DNA from: Plotosus lineatus
Lineage: Eukaryota; Chordata; Actinopteri; Siluriformes; Plotosidae
Assembly (NCBI GenBank): GCA_024760905.1
Contig: CM045745.1
Span: 5,321,282 to 5,385,281, forward strand
Reading direction: 5' to 3'
DNA length: 64,000 bases
The notes under the pieces were generated by a model. The model had not been told where the DNA came from, did not search any database, and saw only the letters and a program-made list of their open reading frames with translations. The translations under genes were made by a program, and so were the position numbers. Positions within the stretch are counted from its first letter, which is position 1. The number at the start of each line of letters is the position of its first letter. Below, in pieces: positions 1 through 11,530 of this stretch.

Positions 1-5
1 ACACA

Positions 6-43
<38 letters not shown>

Positions 44-76
44 AGAGACAGATAGATGGATTATTAGATAGATAGG

Positions 77-140
<64 letters not shown>

Positions 141-155
141 GCAAGAGAAAGAGAC

Positions 156-186
<31 letters not shown>

Positions 187-275
187 CAGAAAGAGAGACA
201 GAGAGAGACACACAGAGAGACAGAAAAAGAGATAGAGAGACACAGAGGAAGAGAAAGAGACAGACAGAAGCTCTT
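1..275. repeat. Microsatellite cluster (AC)n, (GATA)n, (GA)n
   Basis: Three simple repeats follow each other: (AC)n to about 39, (GATA)n from about 52 to 140, and an impure GA/CA-rich tract to about 270. No coding content. Confidence 0.97.
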
Positions 276-309
276 CGTCCTTATTAGAGTGAACTACAGA
301 AGGTATGAA

Positions 310-489
310 GGGGACAGTGGTGGCTTAGTGGATAAGGTGATGGGTTACTGATCTGAAGGTCAGTGGTTCAATCCCCACTGTAACCACTGTTGGGCCCTTG
401 GGCAAGGCTCTTAACCCTCAACTGCTGGGTGGTATAAAAAACATAAGTTAGTCTGGATAAGAGTGTCTGACAAATGCTGTAAATGTAAG
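310..489 (+). repeat. tRNA-derived SINE, V-SINE-like tail
   Basis: The head has a tRNA-like box A (tggcttagtggataagg) and box B (ggttcaatccc), followed by a body that contains 'gggcaaggctcttaaccctc'. The 3' part ends in 'ggataagagtgtctgacaaa' and 'gctgtaaatgtaa', a tail very common in teleost SINEs. The same family recurs at 5804-5987 (minus) and 21225-21388 (plus). Assignment to the V-SINE superfamily is from memory of that tail and is an inference. Confidence 0.75.
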
Positions 490-785
490 GTATGCATCAA
501 GACTCTCCTCTTCACAAGCACCCAGGGGGTGGAATAAACTCCCTCTGAGTCTTGACTGTTTTCAAATGGACTCTCTAGCACACCTGTGCTCTAAACACTG
601 TCCTCTCTAACAGGGCTTTAGATGACATCATGATATTCTTCGACTCTCACCTATTTATCTGAGAATGAAGTTGCCACTGACTCCTGTCAGCGACACTCAA
701 TGCTGTAAAAATCAGTTCAAAAATTATTGCCACCCTTCAAGAGAACGTTGAGAAGAAATTGAGAATAATTCACACACCAACTCAC
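490..785. other. No recognised feature
   Basis: AT-rich sequence between a SINE and a LINE remnant. I see no open frame, splice-site pair or repeat. Confidence 0.5.
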
Positions 786-2037
786 AAACATTAAGCTCTG
801 CATTGGGATCCAGGATAGACACGTTCAGCAAGTTGCTGGAGTCGTGCAAGCAAGACATGAGCGTACACTTTGCCCACAATGCTCAAGCGACAGATGCCTC
901 TATAGTTGTTAGAGTCACTCCTGTCCCCTTTCTTCTTATACAGGGTGACGATGTTGGCATATTTCATGTCTTCAGGAAGACTGCCTTCACGCCAGCACTG
1001 GCAAAGGGTGTTGTGTAGTGGCTGCAAGAGGGCAGACTTGCAGCGCTTGATGAGATCAGGAGGGATGCCATCTGTTCAAGGGGCTTTGCAGTCGTTCACA
1101 TCCCTTGTCGCCTGGTTCGACCTTCTTCAACAAGGTGTTCCTGACTGCGAAGCCCACCCCTTGTTCTCTGCGATGCTCAGCGCTTTTTCCTGTACAGAAA
1201 AAGGTGTAGTCCTTTTCTTTCAGCCTTCCAGAGTCTGCTAGACGAGTCTCCCTGTAAGGCGGCGGTGTCTATCTTCAATCGCAGAAGCTCACTGTTGATA
1301 ATGGCGGTCTTTCTTGCATCACTAATGTTCTGGAGATCATCAAGTCTGGTGGTCATGGTGCGGATGTTTCAGGTTCCCAGTTTAAGAGCTGGTCTCTTGC
1401 TTTTGCTTGTTCTTATTCTCTTGCTTGGTGCAGGTTTGCGATCTGCTTGTCGGTTGTTAACTAATCCCCATGCACCCAATGAGGAAGACAGGCCGTGGCG
1501 AGACAGCACCTTATAGACTGGGGGTTGCCCGGCTTAGGTGGGCGGTAACTGTCTAGTAAGATCAAAAAATCCCTCCCACCGATGAAAGCGGCCCCTGGCG
1601 CCACGCTCTACGCCAATCAAGCATTGTGGCTTATAACTGATGACTGCCGCTTTCCGTGTTGGTTCGACGCTGTGAGGCGAAGCTGGAGTGTCCTCTCCAG
1701 GGCACAGGCCAGGACAGGGGGATATTGAGGATCAGCTCTTGCCCAGTTAGCAGGACCCCCCTCTCCATGGCAATGACTGGTCCGGATTGAGCGGCAGGGC
1801 CGATACGGTCTGGAGCCATTGACGTCGCAGGAGTTGCCAGAACAAGATTAATTACAACGACAAACTGCCTAGGGGACTCCAGCTCCAGATTTTTCCTCGA
1901 GGTTAACTCCTGAAGCCTTTTCTCTTAGAGATATTAGCCACAAGGCAGCAGAGGTTTTTGACAGAGTTTTCCTTTTCTGCATGCGGCAGGTACCACAGGA
2001 TAGCATGATATTTGTGGCAGGAGCAACCTGACCTGAC
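786..2037 (-). pseudogene. Truncated non-LTR retrotransposon (endonuclease and RT pieces)
   Basis: Read on the minus strand, the block starts with a non-coding 5' part (about 2037-1420). It then encodes an APE-type endonuclease start (about 1400-1170) with recognisable pieces 'KTAIINSELLRLKIDTAALQ' and 'GVGFAVRNTLL'. It then jumps to the N-terminal reverse transcriptase (about 1090-791) with 'NNYRGICRLSIVGKVYAHVL'. The region between endonuclease and RT and everything after the first RT blocks (including the YxDD catalytic motif) are missing, so it cannot be active. A frame change and stops separate the pieces. It is distinct from the RTE LINE elsewhere in the window. The clade is unresolved; I would guess an I/Nimb-like or related LINE. 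Confidence 0.8.
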
Positions 2038-3126
2038 CCCTAAACTCTAGCCTAATAAACGACTGTATATAAATTATTGCTTCGCAAGAAGCGTTCTTTG
2101 TAATCGCGACATTTACAAGTCATGGGACGAAACTGTTGCACTAAATCAATGTCCTCATCATTCAAATTCAATGAAATACCATACACTTATATTGGAGGAT
2201 ATAAATTATAATTCTTGTAAGTATTTAATCCACAGGAATAGCGTAATCAGATTGGCCTGCAATCTCACGATTAAAAATTCTTATTCCAAGTGGATAATGG
2301 TTAAATCAAAATGATGCACACTTACAGTTTGTCATGGTCTCTTGGAGCAGGTGAATGCTGAGGTGATCAGTGTTCTTATTAATTCACATATACATTACTT
2401 TACTAGTGATCTTCTGATCTAATCTCATTCATCGTAACACTGACCTTTTATATTTTCTGCAGATTTGGGAAAAATAGTTTTTTCCCCATTTTTAAGGCTA
2501 ATATGCATTAAAGGCTGGTAGATGTGGGATAATATTCCTTGAAGAAGCAGCATCATCAAATTTTCAGTAGGATCGCTCAAAAAGTCAGTAACATGGACAT
2601 TCTGTTAATAATAATAGCTCTAGATAATAATTGTGTAATTAGTTACATTATGCCAATTTATATTTAACTTTTCTTTATTGTCTAAAGTTAATAAATGCAG
2701 ATACATCAGTGATTGGTGCGAGCGTGTAACATGTACTAGGTAACATGGACAGGAAAAGTTATGTACTAGTTTATCATCGATCCGCTTTCAAGTCTGGTGC
2801 TTATTTACCAATTTTGCCACGCACATGCAAATTCCGTGGTTATTTGGTGGTGGCACCTGTGCTCTGATTCATGTGGTTATTGGACATGTGGAGACTTTAG
2901 CAAAGGCTCAGTGGGACGTGAAAATAATGAGGTCTTTCTCTTGTCATAAAATTTAGCATGTAAACTAGCAAATATTTGAATCATTAAAAAAAAACAAAAA
3001 ACATGTTCAGCATATGTACATAAATTGATATGATATTATCTCCCAGGCATGCACTAAGGATTTTGATGTACTGAGTCACAAAAAATTTACATGGACATAT
3101 TTTTCAAGTTTGAAGTTGGAAATGTG
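2038..3126. other. Unannotated AT-rich sequence
   Basis: No long reading frame, splice-site pair or repeat that I recognise. It is probably intronic or downstream sequence of the minus-strand plxdc2 gene. Confidence 0.4.
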
Positions 3127-3445
3127 TGCGTGAGCCTGGTGATAGGGTGCTGGATTACTGATCCCAAGGTCAGAGGTTCAAGCCCCACTGTCACAGAGTT
3201 GTCACTGCCCCACCCCACCCCCCACCCCCCAGTGCAGCTACTGGGTTATCAAAGGCCAGCCATGTCGCTCACTGTGTATGGTGGGAAGCAGGCGCATCAC
3301 CATCAGCGTGTTTCTGCCCTGCAATGACCTGGCCCATAGTCCAGGGTGTACTTTACCCTGGTCCATAGTCTACTGAGATGGGTGCCATCCTCTCATGACC
3401 CTAATTAGGATTAAACGGTTCAGAAAATGAATGGATGAATGAATA
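3127..3445 (+). repeat. SINE h1 with T1 tail
   Basis: Head 'ggtgatagggtgctggatta' with box B 'ggttcaagccccac' is followed by the conserved core (gggttatcaaaggccagcca) and the T1 tail ending 'ttaggattaaacggttcaga' and (TGAA)n. Part of the tail is locally duplicated around 'ggcccatagtccagggtgta'. Confidence 0.85.
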
Positions 3446-4619
3446 GATTAGAACTCGTTATGTGCTCAGTCTGTAAACTATATTTAGAATAAATATTTTC
3501 TAATCAAGCCAAAATAATGTACATCAGGAATGTTAAATCCAACTTTAAATCCGACTTGTCTCTCTTGTGCAAGCCTAGTCTCAGTCTCAGGTGTCCTGTT
3601 GAGGACAGAGCGGTCGATAACTTTCACACAATTTAAACAGGTTACACGTTTCAATATCCTGAAGGATAAACAAAGTCACCCCCTTTGAAAAGGTTATCTG
3701 AGATTTCTTTGAAACAATTTATAGTGATAAAATACAGGGAGTCATACCTGTCCATGTTTACTGATGCAAAGAGCTCAACGGATTAACCTTAAAATCTGTC
3801 GGGAATCCGACACTAAAGGTTTTCTCCATGAGAGTCATCAGCCATTTCTTGTGTGAAAAATACAGTTTCCACTGGCACTCCAAGGTTCTTTTTCCTGTAC
3901 TTGTAATCTTAATGCAATTTGTGTGTATCTGGTGGATTAATTAATGTATTTGTTTTGGTTGGCTGGTTTTTACAAATTGTTCCTCAAACACCACTAAGTC
4001 GGTGGAGTAGAAACCCACACATAGCCTGTGATTGTAACCCGTATGACGTGAGGACACACACAGATAAACACTAAGCACACACACTTCGAACAGTGGGCAG
4101 CCACACTGTCACCCAGAGAGTAGTAAGGAATTATGCGCTGCAGCTGTGAAGGTGAAGCAAGGGGAGGTTTCTGCTCACTCCTCCCACGACGCATCTTATC
4201 CCGGTCTTCAGATGCTTAATTAACTTCCTAATGCTGAATTTATCAACACTAGTGCCACTCTTCGAAACTGTTATCTTGCATAACATACATATTGCTGTTT
4301 TACTGGAGGGACTCTACAAAGCAAGATATTTTCAAACTGCTGATTATGCTAATTGTGGCTAGTAGAATTTAAATAGGACATTCTTCTTCACGGCAGCAAA
4401 CAGATGCTGGCAAGATGCAATTTCTTCAGTTTATAGGAAGAACTGATTTCTGGGGTTGAAAACAATGGCCTAAATAATGCAAAAGCGCTGGTTTTTTCAC
4501 ATGGTACTACCGATCAGATCAATACAAATATTGGGTATATAAATACTAGTATCAATATATAATTCGAACTATTCGACCACAGGTAGTTACAATACAAAAA
4601 TGTCAACAACAACAACAAC

Positions 4620-4662
<43 letters not shown>

Positions 4663-4705
4663 TTCATAATAATACCAAGAGCAATCTCATAATAAAAAGT
4701 AAAAA
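3446..4705. other. Unannotated sequence with (CAA)n(TAA)n
   Basis: Mostly AT-rich and unrecognised. A (CAA)n(TAA)n microsatellite lies at about 4603-4662. A 66-codon minus frame at 3994-4194 has no protein-like features and was left out. Confidence 0.5.
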
Positions 4706-5261
4706 GTCTGTTGGGCTTTTTCCACCCGAGCCTAGTGGCTCATCAGGCGGGTACTTATTCCCGGTTTCTATCTGGTAAAGCTACTGGGCATTCCTCCTGG
4801 ATGGGATGCTAGTCCGTCGCTGGTTACCTTCCCAGTACAGTGGTACCTCACGTTACTATAGTCCCAGCAAACGAAAAATCCAGGTTACGAAAAACATTTT
4901 CCAAAATTTTTTGTCTCTGTATACAAAACAAGTTCTCCTTACAAAACGAGCCAGACGCGCCATTCAAACATTAAAATGCACCATTCAAACATTAAATCGC
5001 GTCATTCAAACATTCAAAAAATGCACGCGCTGCTTTCCCATTGACTATCTTCCAACATCCCACCCCGCTGGCCTCCCATTGGCTAGGAGGGCTGACGCAG
5101 CTCCCTCCCATTGGCTTTATGGAGCTGCATCTCCCATAATGCTTTTCATGTAAAGGACAGAGTTACTGTTTTTTGACTTAGGCTTTTAACCTTCCATAAA
5201 CATTTGTAAGATTATAACTCTGCTCAGAAGACATGGTCAACACACACGCGCACACGCACAT

Positions 5262-5299
<38 letters not shown>

Positions 5300-5790
5300 A
5301 CGTATGTGTGATTTCCGGTGCGAGTGAAAAGGGGAATCAGGCTCGTGATACACAAAGGAATATGGCCAAACCCGTCTACCATCGGTACGATATTGAAGCA
5401 GAAGGAGGTCTTAAAAGGTATACTTTTATCATTTTTAAAGGGTTTAGGGGGTAGTATTGGGGGCCTTGGAACAAAACACGTGTTTTACATGTAAAATTCG
5501 GTTCAATTTACGAAAAATTTAGGTGAAGAAAAAGGCTCTGGAACAGATTAATTTTGTGAGGTGAGGTACCACTTTATATTTTTATTGGTACCCATTTATA
5601 CTGCTGGGTAAACAGAGGCACACTTGTGGTTCAGACCTTGCCCAGGGATCTTAGCACAGTGAGGGTCTAACTGGGATTCAAACATACAACCTCTTGATCA
5701 TCAGCACAACACCATAACCACTATGCCTCTGGCCCCACCAGTCTCATGATACTTAGGCCAAAATATAAAAAACCTTGAGATTAAAGTCTG
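4706..5790 (-). repeat. tRNA-derived SINE-2, split by element P1
   Basis: Read on the minus strand it has a tRNA-like head near 5735-5650 (box B region 'tgtttgaatccc') and a 3' end at 'gttgggctttttc' (about 4706). An uninterrupted copy lies at 33168-33505. Aligning the two shows that this copy is interrupted at 4838-5574 by a TA-flanked element. The two copies also share about 45 bases upstream of the tRNA head. Confidence 0.8.
4838..5574. mobile_element. TIR DNA transposon, family P (copy P1)
   Basis: It begins 'cagtggtacctcacgttac' and ends 'gtgaggtaccact', inverted versions of each other, and is flanked by TA on both sides. The uninterrupted paralogous site at 33168-33505 gives the exact pre-insertion sequence. 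The interior has repeated CCAAT-type motifs (attggct) and an internal (CA)n microsatellite at 5233-5302, but no intact transposase. TA duplication and the 'cttacgaaa' style ends suggest a pogo/Tigger-like non-autonomous element, which is an inference. Confidence 0.85.
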
Positions 5791-5803
5791 ACTTTTAAAC
5801 CGT

Positions 5804-5987
5804 TTACATTTATGGCGTTTGGCAGACTCCCTCAAAGACATTTCCTTTTATCATTGTTATGCAACTGAGCAGTTGAATTTTAAGGGTCTTGCTCAAGTGC
5901 CCTGCAGTCACAGCTATGTGGTACTGGGGCTGAAACCCCTGTCCTTTAGATCAGTGATCCAGAGCTTTAACCGCTGAGCCACCACAA
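5804..5987 (-). repeat. tRNA-derived SINE, V-SINE-like
   Basis: On the minus strand it has box A 'ggctcagcggttaaag', box B 'ggtttcagccc', the body 'gagcaagacccttaa' and the 3' end 'gccaaacgccataaatgt'. Same family as 310-489 but diverged. Confidence 0.75.
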
Positions 5988-6329
5988 GTCAAATCACAAT
6001 TCCCTGCATGTTTATGATAAGATTTAAGGCCAGAGAACACCTGAACCGTTAGGACTCAACATGCAATTGAGTCTAAATGCCATAAGTTCTCCATAATATC
6101 TGTAATATTTCAGCATGTGGCTCCAAAATGGACTATGAAAAATTACAAGATTAATATACAACAGCAATTATAAAAACACAATTCAAAACAGCACTGTGAG
6201 ATCATGAGTCATTACACAGGTAAAGCGATTAATCACATTCCCCTGACTGTCTCCTATTAATGTCTCATTCAAACATCATCACAGTCACAGGAGCTTTTCA
6301 GCATATAACCTTCCAAATATAAAAGTCCA

Positions 6330-6673
6330 TTCATTTTCAGTAACCGTTCATTTTCCATTTAATCCTAATTAGGGTCGCGGGGAGGCGGGCACCCATCCCA
6401 GCCGACTCCGGGCGAGGGCAGAGTATACCCTGGACAGCTCCCCAGGCCATCTCAGGGCGGAAACACGCTGATGGCTATGCAACTTCTCTTTACGAAAGTC
6501 AGCAATGGTTCTTTTACATGAACCTCCACCATAGACAGTGACAGACATGGCCAGCCTTTGATAACCCAGTTAGCTGCACTGGGGGGACAGCGACAACCCA
6601 TTGAGAGTGGGGCGTGAACCCCCAACCTTGGGATCAGGGAACCAGCACCTTACAACCAGGCCGCCATTGCCCT
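6330..6673 (-). repeat. SINE h1 with T1 tail, 12-bp target duplication
   Basis: A full-length minus-strand copy: T1 tail at the left, core, then tRNA-like head ending at 'aggccgccattgccc'. The flanks carry a perfect 12-bp duplication 'tataaaagtcca' (6318-6329 and 6674-6685), which proves retrotransposition and fixes the ends. Confidence 0.92.
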
Positions 6674-7620
6674 TATAAAAGTCCAGTATAATTATTTTCA
6701 AACACAAACCTGTCATTTTGAATATCTTGCCTAATGATTCGAATCGCTTGTTAACAGTGAGGCAGAAAATCCCTCTGTCTTCCAGTGTCCTCTACCTTTT
6801 TAATAAACTCGGTACAAATTATTAGTTTTCTTTATCTGTAAACGTGCGCCTTCAGTCAGCCTAGTTAAATTGGCATGCACCGTTTTTTTACTCTGTAGTC
6901 GAAATACAACAGAATATTAATGCTGACCTATTTCAACACAACATAAAAACAATGAAGGTCTGTCTAGCTGCACTGACTTCTCTCATACAGGAAGAGACAG
7001 TGAGAACGCAAGAGAACGCCAAGATGAAGGCAAGAACAGAATCGAAGTTGTGCAGAATCAGAATTAAGTAAGCTGACTTTATTTGGCGGGTGAATGTGCA
7101 GTCTAGGAACGTGTAGAGCTTGAAGTTGAAGCTGACAGGGTTACTGCACTCTACAATATCTATAGCCGCAACTGAGCGAATAAGATAAAATTATCGCATT
7201 GGTGTTTCATACTGCATTTAACTCAGTGGCTATTTATTAAGGAGACGACTCTTCTAAGTCTATGGAATCTTAGTTAGTGGTTTTGGAGTCTTCTCTACAA
7301 GACCTTACAATAATACTTTCAGTAAAAGGTTCTGTATTTCAGTTCAAGTCTCTTTTACCTCAAACATACACAGAACTGGGACAAATGCTGCTCCAGGGCA
7401 TAATCAGAGAAAAACAGGGCAACCCTATTATAGTGCAAAATATCTTCAAGGGTTGTACCCCCTATACACATACGCTGCTTTTCACTTCGTACATGACCCT
7501 CCGGCATCAACAGCACCAAACCAATCACTATATCTTTTACACACAGTGGATGAGTCAGAATGATTAACTTACAGAATTTAGCATAAAATAATTTTAAAAT
7601 ATACAGATTTTTTTTAAGTA
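6674..7620. other. Unannotated sequence
   Basis: AT-rich, with no recognised repeat. The frames at 7277-7567 (plus) and 7355-7951 (minus) have no domain and the latter runs across the boundary of element P2. Confidence 0.4.
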
Positions 7621-8250
7621 CAGTCGGTCCCCTACTTACGGAACCCCCTGGGAACAAAAATTCCGGGTTACGAGAAAAAAATTCCGAAGTTTTCATCCCC
7701 AGGATACGAAAGCAACCTCCTCTTACGAAAAGCGCCAAATGCTCCATTCCAAATTCAAACGCACCAATCAAAATTTCACACGATGCGCGAGTTGCTTTCT
7801 CATTGGCTGTCTCCCAACATCCTGCCCCGCTGGCCTCCCATTGGCTAGGAGGGATGACACTGAACGTTACCCATACTTCCTGTACCCATACTTCCTGTTT
7901 GTCACATGCGTGAAGGAGAGTTGACTGTTGGCTTGTTTTGAGATTGATCATGCAGATGTTATATTTTGTTATCGCCGAATCCCCTCTACAATCGGGATGA
8001 TATTGAACCAGAAGGAGACCTTAAAGCAAAAATACAGTGACGGAGGCAATTATTTCGGCACGATATTAAAACAAAGTGCTCCTTGGGAGAAGACCTCCGA
8101 TCTCGCAAGGAAGCAAGATAATATTGAATGAGGACCTCTGATCTTTCAAACAGGTACTGTCATTACGCTTTAAATAAAACATCCCGTCCATTTAAACATT
8201 TAAATAGAATTGTTCCGTCTGCTGCGTGTTGCGTGTGGGCATGGCCCGAG

Positions 8251-8326
<76 letters not shown>

Positions 8327-8328
8327 GA

Positions 8329-8366
<38 letters not shown>

Positions 8367-8646
8367 AGGAGGCTTAACTCTTTAGTTTTTCGTTCAGTTT
8401 TTTAAGTTGTTTAATTCAGTAAATGTTTAATAAATGTGGCGCATGTGAGCAAAGCACGGCTCATCTGGACCTTCGATCCCTCAAGGAATCAAGTTAAAGT
8501 TGAATTTGGACCTCCGCTCTGTCAAGCAGGGAATGCGCTTTGAATTCCACGTCTTAAAATGCTCGCCGTCCTGCTTGTGGGCGGAGCCTGCAGCGCCACA
8601 ATAAACATTTAATGTGTATACAATACACATTTAATACTTACTGTAT

Positions 8647-8723
<77 letters not shown>

Positions 8724-9018
8724 GACAGGTGTGTGTGTTAATAAAAAAAGTTTAATAATGGTTTAATTAACAAATATGTTAATAAAATGGTTTAATATAT
8801 TAATAAAATGTTTAATAAATAATTTTCTTTTACTTTTAACACATATTTCATACAAAATTGGTAAATCTTTTATCATTTTTAAAGGGTTTATGGGGTAGTC
8901 TTGGGAGCCTTGGAACGAATCAGGCGTTTTACATGTAAAATGCGCCCCTACTTATGAAACTCCCACGTTACGAAAAAGGCGCTGGAATGGATTAATTTTG
9001 TAAGTAGGGGGCCGACTG
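7621..9018. mobile_element. TIR DNA transposon, family P (copy P2)
   Basis: It begins 'cagtcggtcccctacttacg' and ends with the inverted version 'gtaagtagggggccgactg'; TA lies on each side. The interior contains CCAAT-type motifs, a remnant reading frame shared with P1 and P3 (for example 'gatattgaaccagaaggag'), and two (TG)n(GA)n microsatellites (about 8255-8362 and 8651-8724). No intact transposase. The right TA is shared with the next element (Q). Confidence 0.85.
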
Positions 9019-9520
9019 TACAGTGGTACCTTTACTTACAAATGTCTTTTATTAACGAATTTTCCATGATACGAGCTTTGATCCCACCAAAAATCTGCAC
9101 CATTTAACGAGCAAAATTTTGAATTACGAGTTCTGCTGGGGAAATGGCTTTTCCGGGCCGATTAGCCTCCCATTCTTCCACACGTATTCTTCCGCACTCT
9201 GAGAACGCCTTGTGCAGTGCTTCTCATTTTACCCCCCAGCGCCCTGTGTGTGACTATAAATAGTGTTTACTGCAATTCATATTGTTTGCTCGGTGCTTTT
9301 TCCCTACATCAAAGAGAAGACAGTGAGAGCGCCATTGCCACCTAGTGTAGAGGATGTGCAATAACACTTACCGTATTCAAGTGATAAGCGCCCAGGGCCC
9401 TTAAAAAATTTTACCAGTGATGTGGAACGGTAAGTGCTTATTACCGTCGAAGTGGGAAACATGAATAATAACAGAACAATAAAAGAGTTTTACTGGCATT
9501 TGTGTTATTCATTTTGTGGT

Positions 9521-9878
9521 CTTAACGGCAGTGGTGGTCTAGTGGTATAGGGCACTGGATCGCTGATCCTAAGGTTTTGGAGTTCGAGTCCCACTCTCCA
9601 CAAGGTTGTCACAAACCCCCCCCCCCCCCAGTGCAGCTAACTGGGTTATCAAAGGCCGGCCAGGTCTCTCACTGTCTATGGTCAGAGGTTCATGTAAGAA
9701 GAACCACTGTTGACTTTCGTAAAGAGTAGCTGGAAAGCCATCAGCGTGTTTCTGCTCCTTGCTAAAAGGGTTGTGCCAGGAAGGGCATCCGACGTAAATA
9801 CCTATGCAAAATCAAACGTGCAAATCATTTGCTGTGGCGACCTCTGATTAAGGGAAAAAACTGAAAGGAAATCTCATC
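9521..9878 (+). repeat. SINE h1 with RTE-type T2 tail, inside M1
   Basis: Head 'cagtggtggtctagtggta', C-tract, core, then the T2 tail 'gggcatccgacgtaaa...' and 'ctgtggcgacc'. A perfect 12-bp target duplication 'tcattttgtggt' (9509-9520 and 9879-9890) flanks it, and M2 at about 53770 shows the empty site. Confidence 0.92.
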
Positions 9879-10163
9879 TCATTTTGTGGTATCAACCAAA
9901 TTACTTACATGAAAGCTGAAAATAAACAGAAAACCGCATCAATTTAAAATAAAAGATGCCTTACTTTTCCCTCCCGGTGCTGTTTCTTTAAACATTTCCC
10001 CGAAAGTAAAATCGAATCATTCAACAAGAATGTCAACTTTAGCACATGGCACGTTGAACCAATCAACATGAACATAAAACCAAGAGAACACAGCAAAATA
10101 TTTTCCTATTTTTAAAGCAAGGCACAACAGTCAAATGTGTTGTTACTGATGAACATTATAGAC

Positions 10164-10431
<268 letters not shown>

Positions 10432-11031
10432 CTATAGACATTCTCCAGTGGCAGGGGTCTTGAAATACCGTGTAAACTCACTTTTACAGGCAGTGAATGC
10501 CTCATTTTACCGCTACAGAGACTGATCGAATAAAATTGGTAAGTGTGATCTGCGATTTTGCTCCCAGTACACATGGGCGGTTATTAGACGTACGATCAAA
10601 AACACTGGGAGGGGGGCTTATTGGAGCAAGGTGCTTATTACGCCGAATACGGTAATTTTAGTACAGTATGGCAAAAAAGCATGTTCCCAAGGGTCATACA
10701 CCCACCCCCCTCTCCCCCGCGCCGGCATCACACCGTGTTCTCAAAGGGGGACGCGCCACACTATTTGAGAAGCACTGGCCTTGTGGGAGCTCACCTCGAG
10801 CCTTTCCTCACTGGCATTCGTAGTGTGCACATGCACAAAATTCTCCTCCTCCTTCTTCTCTGTTATGCACCACCAGATGCCAGCAAACGTGACATTTTTG
10901 CCAAAGTCGATGATCGGTAGGGTTAGTTGACTTGTTTATTCTTGTTTCATTATTATTTGTTATGAATTATTATTAATTTTAATGTACATGTATTTATTAT
11001 TTATTAGTATTATTATTATTATTATTATTGG

Positions 11032-11062
<31 letters not shown>

Positions 11063-11409
11063 AATAATAATAATAAATATTTATTGTTTTTCCATGTTTA
11101 TCTTTAATATATTAGGTCAAATATACGTATTTGTGTCAGGTTATATGAGATTGGGAGGAGGTTGGAACGGATTAATTGGTTTTCTATTATTTCCTATCGG
11201 AATTTTTGTTTTATCTAACAAACATTTTGACTTATGAGCTTGCCCTTGGAACGGACGAATTTCACAAGTCAAGGTACTGCTGCATTCACGTTTTTTCTTA
11301 TAAATTCCTATTATGTATGCATCAAAGCCACTTTGTAATGAGAGAATATATTTATGATTTCTTAGTTATATCCAAATAATGTCTCAAAATCATCAACAAT
11401 GAAGGACCA

Positions 11410-11530
11410 CAAATGATCTAATTCTAATTAGGATCGCGGGGAGGCTGGACTTATCTCAGCTGACTTTGGATGAGAGCAGTGTACACCCGAGACAACTTGC
11501 CAGACCACTACAGGCCCAACACACACCCAT
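11410..11530 (-). repeat. Old SINE T1-tail fragment
   Basis: 'ctaattaggatcgcggggag', 'cagctgacttt' and 'gtacacccgagacaacttgc' match the inverted T1 tail with many substitutions. No head is left. Confidence 0.65.

Noticed and set aside
7355..7951. 198-codon minus-strand frame
   Set aside because: Runs across the boundary of element P2 at 7620 and shows no domain; the open frame is chance.
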